DNA of 64,000 bases from Diaporthe sp. PMI_573 (Eukaryota; Ascomycota; Sordariomycetes; Diaporthales; Diaporthaceae), in NCBI GenBank assembly GCA_021399435.1, contig JAJTUP010000002.1:1860001-1924000 (forward strand), in the 5' to 3' direction. Below, in pieces: positions 21,484-31,960 of this stretch (the stretch's first letter is position 1; every line of letters begins with the position of its first letter). Under the pieces are notes generated by a model that ran no database searches, had not been told where the DNA came from, and saw only the letters and a list, made by a program, of their open reading frames with translations. Made by a program: the position numbers and the translations under genes.

Positions 21484-24330
21484 CATGGTACTTTTCCAGC
21501 ATAAGCGACACTCATCTTCAGGGCGCCATGTTGCCCTTGATGTTTGCGGAGGGAGGAATCCGACCGCCAGAAACTCTCAAGGTGGGTTCAAATACACGGT
21601 ATACTCTATCTCAAACTAACAGCGGATGCTAGTCACAAAGGGTCCCAGACTGCACTTCTACCCACGATAAACCGTCACAGTGAGGTGCCTCTCGGTATTC
21701 CGAGTCAAGTGAACTCAGGATGGTCCTCCACCAGGCGCCAGCACTTACCAGATCCAAGTCTGAGGTCTACCGAGGCCCCCCCCCCCTCCATGAGCAGCTA
21801 CAACGGCCGCCCTGGTATGTCCTTCGGTCAGGACAACAAGCGCTTTCGCACAGGCGCCAGCAGTTATCAGATGCCTATCCACAACCTGACCCACCGCTCC
21901 CTCGGTGGCATGAACCAGCACTGGGCTGCCCATACCAGATGAACAACGGTTTTGCGGCCATCGCGGAGGTTGTTCAGGACGGACAACGGGCTCCTCGGCA
22001 CGGCGGCGCACAACCGTTTGACATGTCCACGACAGTGACACCATACCCGCCACCTGGTGCGATGCCTCTTCCCATTCAAATGACCGATCCATTCATCAAA
22101 ACACACCCAATGGGCACAGGTTTCCCTCCGCAGCAATCCGGCTACGGGCCTGCTTCTTACAGACTTGGCGGCATCGACTAGAACATTCCGATGGACTACC
22201 AGCCCTTCGTGGCTAGCCGAACCGTCCCTCCAGGCCACTATCTCTCCCTGGCACAGACCTACGTTGCCCGCAGCCAGGAGTATCAAGCCGACCTTGACTT
22301 CTGGGATCCCCAGCCTTACAGCAGCAATGCCATCCTGCCGGCGCCTGTACCTCAACGCTACGTCAGTGTACCTATGACTCCGGACAAAAACGGTTTCTCC
22401 ACTCTCCTCAGCCTCCTTGTTGTCACCATGCGCTCAAGAATCTATCATTAAAAGAGCATGTCTGACATTCAGCGTTATTAGCAGCAAGCAACGTCCGCGG
22501 AAGTAGAACATCAACGGCAGCGATGGTCAGTCTTATGCCCTCCTGCCCAAGGGCCACGAGGATATAAAAGTTCGGCGCCGAAGAGCACAACGAGTACGTG
22601 CCTCGCATCTGGAACAACATCCGCTCCTACGACTCAATGGCAACAGTGATGCCCTGAGAAGGGAGCTTCCAGCCTTTGAGACGAAAGCACTGCCAGTCAT
22701 GTGGGCGATCTTGATGAGCCTTGCGCCGAAGATTTCAAATCAACACCATGGAAGGCTTGGGATACAAGTACAAGTCCATTGGCGACAAGTCGACTATTCG
22801 ACAATCCCGCGCGCAAATAGTAGACACATACATCTACACACACCTGTCGCCTATTGACCAGAACCAGCCTTTGGATACTGGTAGCGGTTTCTTGTGATGG
22901 TAACAGGGGACTGTCTGCGCACCAGAGCAACCATCTTGAGGAACCAAGCGACCAAAGCAAGGCTTGTCCCCAAGAGCAGACCCTGCCTCTTGGTTTCCCA
23001 GTCCCGCCTTCCGGTAGAGTCAATCGCATGAGAAGCACAGCCAGTCGCATGAGCAGAATATCATTCCAGTTTGCTCCTCGCTCAGTCAGCCCCTGCGCAC
23101 AATTGTCAACCTTCGTCCGACTTCAGCTTCGGCATGGAACCGACCTTCCTTTGGAGCAAAGGAGGGGGCCAAACCACAGGGCACAAGCCAGGAGGCGCGG
23201 CACTGCCCAGTGGGTCGGAGAAGGCTACGTCTGGAAGAAATACAAGACACGCACCCGGTACTCAAGAACCCACAATGCGAAAACTCGTCGATCTACCAGC
23301 TCAATGGCACTTGATACTATTTAGGTGTCAAGTCCAAGTTCTGTCTTATGGTTTTAGCATCGGCCAGATACTTCGGCACTCGGTTCTGCCCCCAAGCAAA
23401 ACGGAATTCGAGAAAACCTCGGCTTCGTTGCTCTAGAGTACGGGAATCTGGAAGACACTCGCTATACACACGAGACTCTCTCCATCCCTCCGGAGCCCAT
23501 GTGCATGTTTATTGACCCTTGCACTACTAGCTTTTTACTCCGCAATGCCATTTCTCACATCTTTGGCCGAAACAAACTTTGCGCCAAGGCTATTCCTCAG
23601 AAAATCTGCCTACCTCCAGTGCCACGGACCAGAGAAACACCGAAGGGCGGGAACTTTCACCCGGCGACCAGTCAATCCTCGGCGTCGCCAATTCCAGGCA
23701 CGGCCTAGCTGGCGCCTGAAGTTCACCAATTGCTGGAGGTGACGTCCTTACCTCCCATGGGCAGCGGTATCTTCAAGCGCGAATCATCGGCGCAAAGCGC
23801 GTCAATCTTCGAAATGCCACCGGAGAATATCTGATCCTTCAAGGGAGTTCGCCTCTTTTGGTTCGACAGGATAGAACCTTTACCGGAAGGCCGGACTTGA
23901 CCGGGTCGAGTGACAACAACAACTACAAGCACCGCCCAGCTGCCAGTCACATTCTGGATCAACAAGGAGTCCCGATATGAGACTCTCCGATAATACGAAA
24001 ACGCTTTTGCCTGTCCTAAAAAGAAACAAAAAGTCTCGAAGCGAACGGGAGTTACACTAGGGTACCAGAGCCAACCCGGAGACAAACAGGCACGCAACCG
24101 CGCACGGCTCACGAATGTTCTGAAGGAAGAGATTGCTGACCAGAAGCTCGGCACGTACCAGAACCCGGACCAGGACCACCGAGCTCCCCCAAGGGACGAG
24201 AACCAGAACGAGACCGATGCTCAGCACCTTGCTGGTGGCCTCGTGGAAGACATGAATTTCACCTCTCCCAATCCGTGGTGGTGCATCACCTCGTCAAAGT
24301 CGGCGGAACAGCCGCCAATTTGAGAGACAT
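21484..24330 (+). pseudogene. Decayed gene, unrecognised family (main relic)
   Basis: A plausible ATG near 21493 is followed by a GTGGGT donor near 21581, a CTAAC branch site and a GCTAG acceptor near 21633. After this the downstream frame is broken by stops. The codon frame whose positions are multiples of three is open-looking at 21720-22181 and 22191-22451 (Pro/Tyr/Met-rich), at 22854-23324, and from 23400 to beyond 24330. In this last stretch I can read through isolated TGA, TAA and TAG codons without changing frame; the TGA and TAA cases fit C-to-T changes of Arg (CGA) or Gln (CAA) codons. A segment at about 23940-24000 (TFWINKESRYETLR) faintly recalls the NRESR-type motif of fungal 2EXR-domain proteins. 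I cannot name the ancestor. It is not an intact gene. Confidence 0.5.
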
Positions 24331-25388
24331 CGGGCACTTGGTGACAATATTCGCTATCAGTCTTCTCAAACTATTGGGCAGCTACTCTCTGTACCTATCT
24401 ACAGGACAGCTGGGAGATTTCGCGTCTCTCAGCCACAATTTGAGCCTAATCTGCGGCCACGACGACTCTTTGGTCCATTCTCCACGGCTAGTCGCTGGTA
24501 ATAATTACGCCAGCATCCTTTCGGAGCGCAAACTCTGGTCCCCATAATGGCATCAGCAAAGCGGTTCTCGTGTTCAGCACAGCTGGACTTGGCCATATTC
24601 TCTATGAATCACCCCAAGTCCTTTGATCACACTCAGTCTTCTGTCCTGCAACGGGTGCAGTAATGACAGTACTAAACCAGATCGGCAAACCAGCGTCGGC
24701 CGGCTACTCAGCGTGGTTGCTTGTGAGTATCGCGGTTCTTGTGTTCAGCTTAGCTGGACTTGGCCACTTATTCTCTAAGGATCGCCTAAAGACCTCACTC
24801 GAGTCACGACAAGGCCTCGAGCATTTGATGATACCGCGATGCCGACTACTCCGGCGGAGAACAATCAGACCGCCCCAATCCTGCCTCGCTCCAGCCCTCC
24901 GGAGCCCAAGTGCATGTTTGTTGACCCTGTACTACTGGCTCTTCGCTCCGGAAGGCCATTTCTCATATCTTTTGCATGGACCATTCGCCTGCAAAAACTT
25001 CACCAGCCATTTCTAAAGAGACAGTCACCTGACCGATCCTAAGGAGTTCAAGCTGGATGATCTGGAGAGACAGCCTCAACAACCGCCCACCTTATCCTAC
25101 CCCGTAGGGGTATCAGCATAGCCGTTTTCGCGTTCAGCAGAGCTGGACTGGGCCATGCTCTGTACGGCTCACCAGATGTCCTCGCCCTAGCCCGAATCCC
25201 AAGACGACCTCGAAGCTTCCGCTGGACTATACATTGGCCATGAGTTCGCTAGCCGGCTTTACACTTTCCGACCATCAGAAGGCAGTCTTCTGCCTAGTCT
25301 CCTAGTTTACTTGCCCAATACTAAGGAGTTTGAGTTGGATAACTTGGAGCATCATCAGCCTCGACGACCGGCGACGCCATACCCCGGA
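23487..25388 (+). repeat. Diverged internal repeats inside the decayed block
   Basis: Several segments recur with clear but imperfect similarity. One containing TTCGTGTTCAGC-like sequence then AGCTGGACTTGGCCA occurs three times, at 24551-24600, 24726-24775 and 25111-25160; it encodes VLVFSLAGLGHLF-like hydrophobic segments. One starting CCTCCGGAGCCCA occurs at about 23487-23572 and 24893-24985. One with AAGGAGTT(C/T)(A/G)AG...CTGGA occurs at about 25037-25105 and 25318-25388. A segment GCGATGCCGACTAC recurs at about 24838-24890 and 26708-26760. This indicates partial copies of one ancestral unit, diverged by substitutions and small indels. Confidence 0.65.
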
Positions 25389-26910
25389 CCAGTCAGACCA
25401 GTTCTGATAGTCGCACTACAGAGCTCCCTTAAAGATAGCCGTTACCAGACCTTGCCTCTCGGTTTCGTCCCAGGCTATTCAAATTCCCCTGAAAACACTC
25501 CTCACACCCTAGGGAATCTGCCATCCAATAAACACTCTTGCAAAAGAGAGCGGCTCACACTGTTCACACGGGAACAACACTGTGCTTGCCCAGCTTGGAT
25601 CTCGATGTCAAGATCACAGTCTGCAGTTGGCAGAAAGAGGGGAACCCCATTTGACAACAGCACCGTCCACGCTGGTGCCGAGCTCTTGGTCAATACTTGC
25701 CCTAGTGTATCTTTCGAGCGAACATCCCTGCTCCCTGGAATAGCAGGCACTGGGGACACCTCATAACCTGCTCGAGCATCCTGGGCGAGTGTAATCTAGG
25801 GTTCGAGATCTTTCAGGTATCAGCCTGTGCTTCAAGATGGCGGACCCGAAGGTTGGAGCGTACACGCTCATCGACTCCCTGGAAGAGGTTCTTTTCGACG
25901 AAAACGTCCGCCTGCCTGGCCTGACACGTTTGAGCCTCCGTGATGGTTCTGGCAATGTCGGTAATTCGGAGACACCACCATAACGCCATACTTCCATCCT
26001 CCTCATACGTGGATGGTGCCGCCAGAATCGTGCGCAGAGACTGCCCAGGGATATGAGGACCCGGTGACGACTGGCGCGAATCTTCATGTCGATATGCGTA
26101 AAATTTATGTCATGGGGAATCTGACGGGATCTCTGCGCCACCGATTCGTTATTCCCTCCCTATTGCGTCACAAAGCGCCGCCAAAACCAGTGCGGAAATT
26201 TGGCAAGGAACACTGATGCTCGTGAGCAACCTAGCCTGGTGGTCATCAACCTGGCGGGATCCTTCCCCATGTCGCAGGCTGTGAGACGCGCTGCCATCGC
26301 TGCTGGACGGCCGGCATCCATTGTCCTTGTTGCTAGCAGGAGCGGCAGCATCGTCACTTACCGGGCTTCCTGTCAAATCCATCGAATGGCCGGTACGGGT
26401 AGCCGGATGTGACCTCTGCAATTACAATATCAGACTAGGCTTTCCCCCTTCTCTTGCGCGACGATGGCACCACCCGAGTAATATGCCGAGATTGTCTGAC
26501 GCGCAAGAGGCCCTTCTGATAGTGGTAGTCCGCACCAGATTCGGCCTCAATTTCCAGGGCACACATGAGAACAGTCTCAGCTCCTGACTTCCCTTCTTCT
26601 ATCCCTCTTCTTATCATCCTCCGTGGTGGTGATTAGCCAGTGCCAGAACTTCAGCCTTCAAGAAGGGCATAGGCTGGCGGGTAGTAATTTTGGTGCTCTG
26701 GCCACCGCGATGCCGACTACCGCGGCCGAGAACACTCAGACCGCACGGCCTGTACCACGTCTTGTCCGGCCTTCGTGAGAATCTCAGTTCACCGCCTACC
26801 TGTTTCAGATGGACGGCCGGTGTGATATCCAGGGCTACCAGAGAAATGGCGGCCTCTTCAGCGTCTTGTTGCATGCCATAGCACGTCTTAGAGAGACAGG
26901 CGTCAAGCAC
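24331..26910 (+). pseudogene. Further partial relic copies
   Basis: The same reading frame as the main relic continues to about 24800, then shifts. Patches of coding-like sequence (24663-25016, 24839-25042, 25311-25766, 26321-26587) are separated by stops and frame changes. They include the hydrophobic VLVFSLAGLGH unit and the EF(K/E)LD(D/N)LE unit listed as repeats. No complete frame, start or splice structure can be rebuilt. I interpret this as tandem or nested fragments of the same extinct gene family. Confidence 0.45.
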
Positions 26911-27289
26911 CCTCAGAGCTTCTTACTGCTGGACTTCTCTCCAACAGACAACCATGCATCACTAGATCTAGTCTAGTGGGCGCCAAGGAGTCGACTAGCA
27001 TGTGGTGAAAGAGATAGAAACTATGTTATCAACCCATATGCTGTCAGTCTCCCCGATGGTCTACTGCTCAGCGATAACACTTTGCTCTTCCACCGCAACT
27101 TGGGAAGATTGAAGTCCTCGCTAGCAACATATCTGTACACCTCCGAACAGCATAGCCCACACGAGGATCTCATTAGGTGGACGACCTCGAAAGGACCCAC
27201 GCCAGTGTGAAGACTTGGCACACGCTGGGCATCACCAGCAAGAGGGATAATGTCAAGGCCAACAATTGGGTAGACTGCTTTGATAAGGA

Positions 27290-27500
27290 GTAGCGGAAGT
27301 CAGCCAAGGAGTGTATCCGGAATAGTAAGAGCTTGCTTATTCACCTATGTAGCTGACTACTAACTTCTCTAAACTATAATTTCCCCCTATGCTAACTATA
27401 CAACAACCTTCTATAACCATTCTTGAGACTAAGCTATGAAGCATCTCCTTATATTAGGAGGCTCTAGGCCTAATAGGTAAGATATTAGGGATTTCAAAAG
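27290..27500. other. AT-rich, TA-rich islet
   Basis: About 200 bp enriched in TA dinucleotides (for example ACTATAATTT, CTAACTATAC, TATATTAGG) inside otherwise GC-balanced DNA. In Pezizomycotina this is the usual look of a RIP-mutated transposon fragment, but no terminal repeats or transposase remnants are visible. Confidence 0.4.
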
Positions 27501-28289
27501 ACTCATAGCGGCTCAGCTGTCTTCGAAGATACTCTCTGTCTACGTGGCCCAAAACTTGTCATTGCGCTCCTGGATGCTGCCCGTGTTGATCCGAATGATT
27601 TTATCAAGCCTCTCCTGCCGCTGGAGCATGCCCTAAACCCGACTCACCTGATACGACTAGTCCAGAAGGGTGTCTATAACCTGGTGAACCTCCTTCTGAG
27701 TCTGATCGGGATGAGATATATCGATCGTGACTATCTTGAGAGGCCGGATATCCGCACCAGGGAAGGTCTGTTATCCCCAGCGTGCTACTGTGCTCCTTAG
27801 GAACCGTGAGCAGGATAGTCATCTGGCGGTGCGTAATTATGGTGTTGTTAAGACCTTAGACAACATTGTTGGTAAAATTGCCTTCCTGAGTGAGAAAACC
27901 GAGGAAGGTATCCAAGAGTGAGTGGATCTGACGGCGTGGCGGGTCTGCCGCATACTATGCCTTTGTCCTCTGTAAGTCTATTCGACCCAAAATATTTTCT
28001 CCCAAACTTTGGCCGACAAAATTGTAGCACACCAACTTCTGGAAGAGTTATTTTCATTTCGTCGGATCCTATAAAGCATGGATTCAATATAGCGGTGATT
28101 GCGGCCAGTGTCCTAGCTGGAGGCCCTGGGCAATTCGGGAGAAAATCTTGCTATCGTCGCGGGGGATTCAAGTTTTGATCACCAGGGGAGCTTCTCCAGC
28201 TCCATGCCTAGTGTTGTGAAGGTTCTCATGAAACAATCGTTGTACACGGCCGTAGAACTAAGCAGGACCGTAACCCGGGGGGGGGGGGA

Positions 28290-28990
28290 TACTCTGTGCC
28301 AACGCGAAAGCCAGCCTGCCCAATGCGAATTTCCTATCTTCGCCAAGGGAGAGCACATCTATTCTCTCATTTACCTCGAGTAGCACGCGCTTGCCAGTGG
28401 CGGTCTCGCTAACGACTATGATATTATAATCATCACTTGGTCGTCATCATTTAATGCAAGAGGACAGGCTGGGAAGGAGAAGGAGAGGGTGAAAACCTTC
28501 CAGAGGCACCAGGAGCACGAGCAGTTCCTCGAAGTCTTTGCTCCAAAGGCGGCTTCTACCTCGCTTCTGGCGTTATCAGAACGTCTCCGCCTCTATTTCT
28601 TCTTACGCAAAAGAGAGCTTAAGAGGAGGTTCGAACTGAGCGAGACCAATATGTCTTCGCGACGATTTAAGCCATTAATGAGGAAGACATCGCCTCACCC
28701 TGCCACCACCAACGTAAACGTCTTGTTTGAACCGAAGTCGATCTTGGCGACCCGATGAGCAAGTCTCATCAAGTATTCAACAGCTGGAATTATTGAAAAT
28801 CCTTCGGAACAAGACCCGCGCCATCAACGAGTCAAGTCAGCGCGCAGACCGATTATCCACCATTCGGAGAAGAGACTAGTCGTCTAAAAAAAAGCCTCAT
28901 GCGCGTTTAAATTTGTCGCTAAAACTTCATTCGCGGTTTAGCAAAGAATACAATGGAGGAACTGGCTGGAATTTTTGGGCTCGGAGCATG
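28290..28990 (+). pseudogene. Second coding-like relic with a coiled-coil segment
   Basis: One frame is coding-like from about 28290 through 28760 with a single early TAG at about 28381; the part 28489-28758 is uninterrupted and rich in Lys, Arg and Glu. A second frame takes over at about 28750 and encodes a heptad-like helix (IQQLELLKILRNKTRAINES), then KLHSRFSKEYNGGTGWNFW after another stop. This looks like one gene broken by a frameshift and several nonsense changes. No family is recognised. A poly-G run lies just upstream (about 28277-28288). Confidence 0.35.
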
Positions 28991-29841
28991 GGGCCTCCCA
29001 ACACAGTTAAGCAAAATACAGATGGTACAATCCCTTACTCTATCTTCTGTTGCCTTGTAATGCTACTCTCATTAAAGAAGATGAGGCTGTAAACATCTTG
29101 ACGGAATATAATCCTGGTAGTTTTCAAAGAGACACTGTCGTTGTTAGACACACCTTGCGGGGTTTTCAACCAAGTAGCCACGCCGTCCGAAAGCATATAC
29201 GTGGGCTGATTATTTGAGAAGATATTTTGAATCGCGCCTCTTTGTGAATGTAGATAAAGTGCATAGCCGTTTTCTGAGATTTATCCCTGTCCCCAAGATC
29301 ACGAGGCGAGGTCCCTTGCCAAATTCGTCAGGTACTGGTCACATAACGAGCAAATCGCGCGAACCTTATAATTATCTATGGACGGGGATCTCTGTCGAGC
29401 TTCCCCGCGCCGGGGCACTTTGTCCTGGTTCCCGCGAGGCGCACTGACGCTGATCATCGGTCGCGACCTGACCATCCAGATCGGCATTGTTAGTCTAGCC
29501 GCTAACTTAATTTTCTACGCAATACCGCGTCGAGTTGCAACCGACCCGGGTGTGTGGCCGAGCGCACCTCGTAGGGCCGTTTCACGGCGCGCTAGCGGAC
29601 CGGTATTCAACAGGGACGAGGCCCAAGTGATACTCGACGCTAGATGCGATCATCTATACATGACTAAGGTATTTTCTTTGTTCATGCGGATTTGCTTGTC
29701 ACATAGTATATATGAAGGAGCAGCCGGTATGCATGTGCGCATCGCTTGAACCATGGCCTGGTCTCTCTTTCCGCGTCCTTTCCTGTACGACACGCTTCCT
29801 ATCAACCACTGGCACGGTCGGATTTGACCCGAACCCACACG
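28991..29841. other. Intergenic region upstream of the receptor gene
   Basis: No gene supported. A TATATAT element at about 29707-29713 lies some 130 bp before the receptor ATG and may be its core promoter. The frame at 29378-29749 has no recognisable features. Confidence 0.5.
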
Positions 29842-31658
29842 ATGGCAACGGACTCGGGAGTCCAAGGGGACCGATCGATGATCCAGACCCTGACACCGGT
29901 TGCTGTTCTCGTCACAGCGGTTGTCGGTGTGCGAATCTCGCTGCGTCTCTCCCGGCATGCGGGCCTCTGGCTGGACGACTGGCTCATACTGGTATCGATG
30001 GTCCTCGCCTGGGGCATGTACGGCATCTCGGTACTCATGGTTGAAACAGGAGGTCTCGGGACGCCATTCAAGGAAAACATGACCGCAGATCCTTCCATGG
30101 GTTGGCTACGGAACACGCTCGAAGTAAGCCCTTGAGCGTCTCCTATTACTGAAGCAGGCCTGTGGGTAATTGACAACGCCGCAGCTCCTCTACGCTAGTC
30201 AGATGGTCTACCCAACAGCGATCATGACAGCCAAGCTCAGCATCCTCTCGCTCTACTGGCGGCTCTTCCCTACTGTGTTCATGAGGCGAGGATGCATTAT
30301 CCTAGCCATGCTTACAGTCATGTGGTGGACCGCTGGTGTGCTGGTGGATATCTTCCAATGTTCCCCCGTCAGTAAGGCCTTTAACCCGGCCATGACGCCT
30401 GATGGATGTATCGACCAGGATGCATTTTGCATGGGCAGTAAGCAGATTCCAAATACATGTTAACCCCCTCAAGACACTTCTACCATCCGTGGCTTGCTCT
30501 TCCCTTTACCCGTATGAACCATCTTAGGACTTTGGTAGCTGACAATGAATGACGCAGTGATTATTCCCAACATTTTGATGGATATGGTCATATTGTGCCT
30601 GCCGACGTTCGAGGTTTCCAAGCTGGTAAGTAGATTCCAAGACACTTGCATTCATTCTCAGGTTTCAAAGTAATTATAACTGTCGTTCATGCCTCTCCCT
30701 GCTGGTGGCAAGAGCCTTCCAATTTTCTCAATGACAGCTGGTGAGACTGGTTGCGTTGAGGAGATGTCGTATCCTACCATTTCTTATGATCTCGACCCTT
30801 CGAATAACTAATCCAAATACTACAGCACCTCCCGCGGAGCCAGAGGTTCGCCCTAGCTTGCGTCTTCCTCCTGGGCGCGGCAGTAACCTCCGCGAGCGGG
30901 ATCAGACTACACTACCACCTCCAGCTGGTGACCGCCGGGGAGGGGAACTTTGATTTCACACGTAAGAGACTCCCTGATGCCCACTCCCTCATTAGGAACG
31001 GGCGCAGCTGCATCAGCCGCTCATTCATACTAGAATGACTGACTTTTTATACAATCAAACAACAGTGGGCCTCTTCCACCCGCAGCTGTGGCTGACGCTC
31101 GAGCCCGACATGGCCATCATCTGCGCCTGCCTGCCTGTCTTGCGGCCACTGATCACGATGGTCCTGGCGTCGTCGGTGTACCGCAGCATCGCATCGCACC
31201 TCACCGTCGGCAGGAGCAGGAGCAGCATATCTAGCGAAGGTGCGGGGACCGGCAGCGGCAGCGGCAGCGGCAGCGGCAGCGGCAGCGACAGGCACAGGAA
31301 GCACGCTGCGCTCAACACCATCGGCGGGTCGACGGCGCCTGGCGGGCGCGCGGGTCGGGGCCAGAGCCACCATGCCAGGGAGAAGAGCCAGGGAAGTGGC
31401 ATTACCAAAAACACTCTGTCGTCGTTCGAGTCGTTGGAGTATCTTGGGGTCGAGGACGTCGAGGCCGGGCGCCTGGTCCCGGAGACTAATGGCCGCGTGT
31501 GGTCCTGGCATGTCGACCCTAGTATTGGGCATCAGGCCCAGGTGAGCAGAAGTCAAAGCGTGGCGCTTGATGAGGTCCCAGTGGGTGCGATATCCGTGAA
31601 GACGGTTGTGGATTGCACGGAAACGACAGGTGAAAGTCATCAGCTACCTGCCAGTTGA
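29842..31658 (+). CDS. Fungal rhodopsin-domain / Pth11-type seven-helix membrane protein, 443 aa, 5 exons
   Basis: Exons: 29842-30123, 30185-30437, 30558-30625, 30826-30961, 31066-31658; introns of 61, 120, 200 and 104 bp with GTAAGC/GTAAGT/GTAAGA donors. All phases close. Seven hydrophobic segments are visible: after IQTLTPVAVLV, in DDWLILVSMVLAWGMYG, MVYPTAIMTAKLSILSLYW, ILAMLTVMWWTAGVLVD, IIPNILMDMVILCLP, FALACVFLLGAAVTSASGI and DMAIICACLPVLRPLITM. The DDW motif at helix 2, the FQCSPVSKAF segment with CIDQDAF after helix 4, and the final ACLPxLRPL are hallmarks of this family. The cytoplasmic tail (about 170 residues) contains an uninterrupted Gly-Ser run from a hexanucleotide repeat, then SSFESLEYLG and SWHVDPS. 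Members are linked to surface sensing and development, but most are untested; ligand unknown. Convergent with the 1062-residue gene. Confidence 0.88.
31251..31288. repeat. (GGCAGC)n hexanucleotide microsatellite in the receptor tail
   Basis: Six near-perfect GGCAGC units inside exon 5 of the receptor gene encode alternating Gly-Ser. As the unit is two codons, length changes keep the frame and only alter linker length. Confidence 0.85.
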
Positions 31659-31960
31659 GCCAAGCGACGAATTCGTGATACTTGCCCATGCGGTGTGTTT
31701 CCTCCAAATAAGCGTACAAAGAGTAAATATTGAGTTTGGTAGATTGATATACTAGGTAATAATGGAGATGAAATATCCCTCGCTTTGAATGATACAGTCC
31801 CAAATAGCGCCTTAGATGTCTCACTTTCGACACCGCCCCGACAATTGAGGTACATAGCAAACGCCAAACACCAATGCTTCAACAGAGTCCCGGCTGTATG
31901 TGCCACACGGTGCCCCGATATATCCAAAAACGTGTAAATCAAAATCCCGCTGCCATCTTT
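31659..31960. other. Convergent spacer
   Basis: 302 bp between stop codons of the receptor and the large gene on the opposite strand; expected to hold both 3' UTRs. Nothing else seen. Confidence 0.6.

Noticed and set aside
23487..26760. CRISPR-like or satellite array
   Set aside because: Repeats are diverged, unequally spaced and protein-coding in nature, in a eukaryotic genome.
28277..28288. Poly-G runs (also near 15226 and 58476) as G-quadruplex regulators
   Set aside because: Single homopolymer runs occur throughout the window and show no consistent position relative to genes.
30740..30825. Possible extra mini-exon in the third intron of the receptor gene
   Set aside because: The frame after it ends in stops; a single 200-bp intron joins conserved helices 5 and 6 directly.
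31055..31640. 197-codon frame antisense to the receptor's last exon
   Set aside because: Shadow of the GC-rich sense exon; poly-Ala comes from the Gly-Ser repeat.
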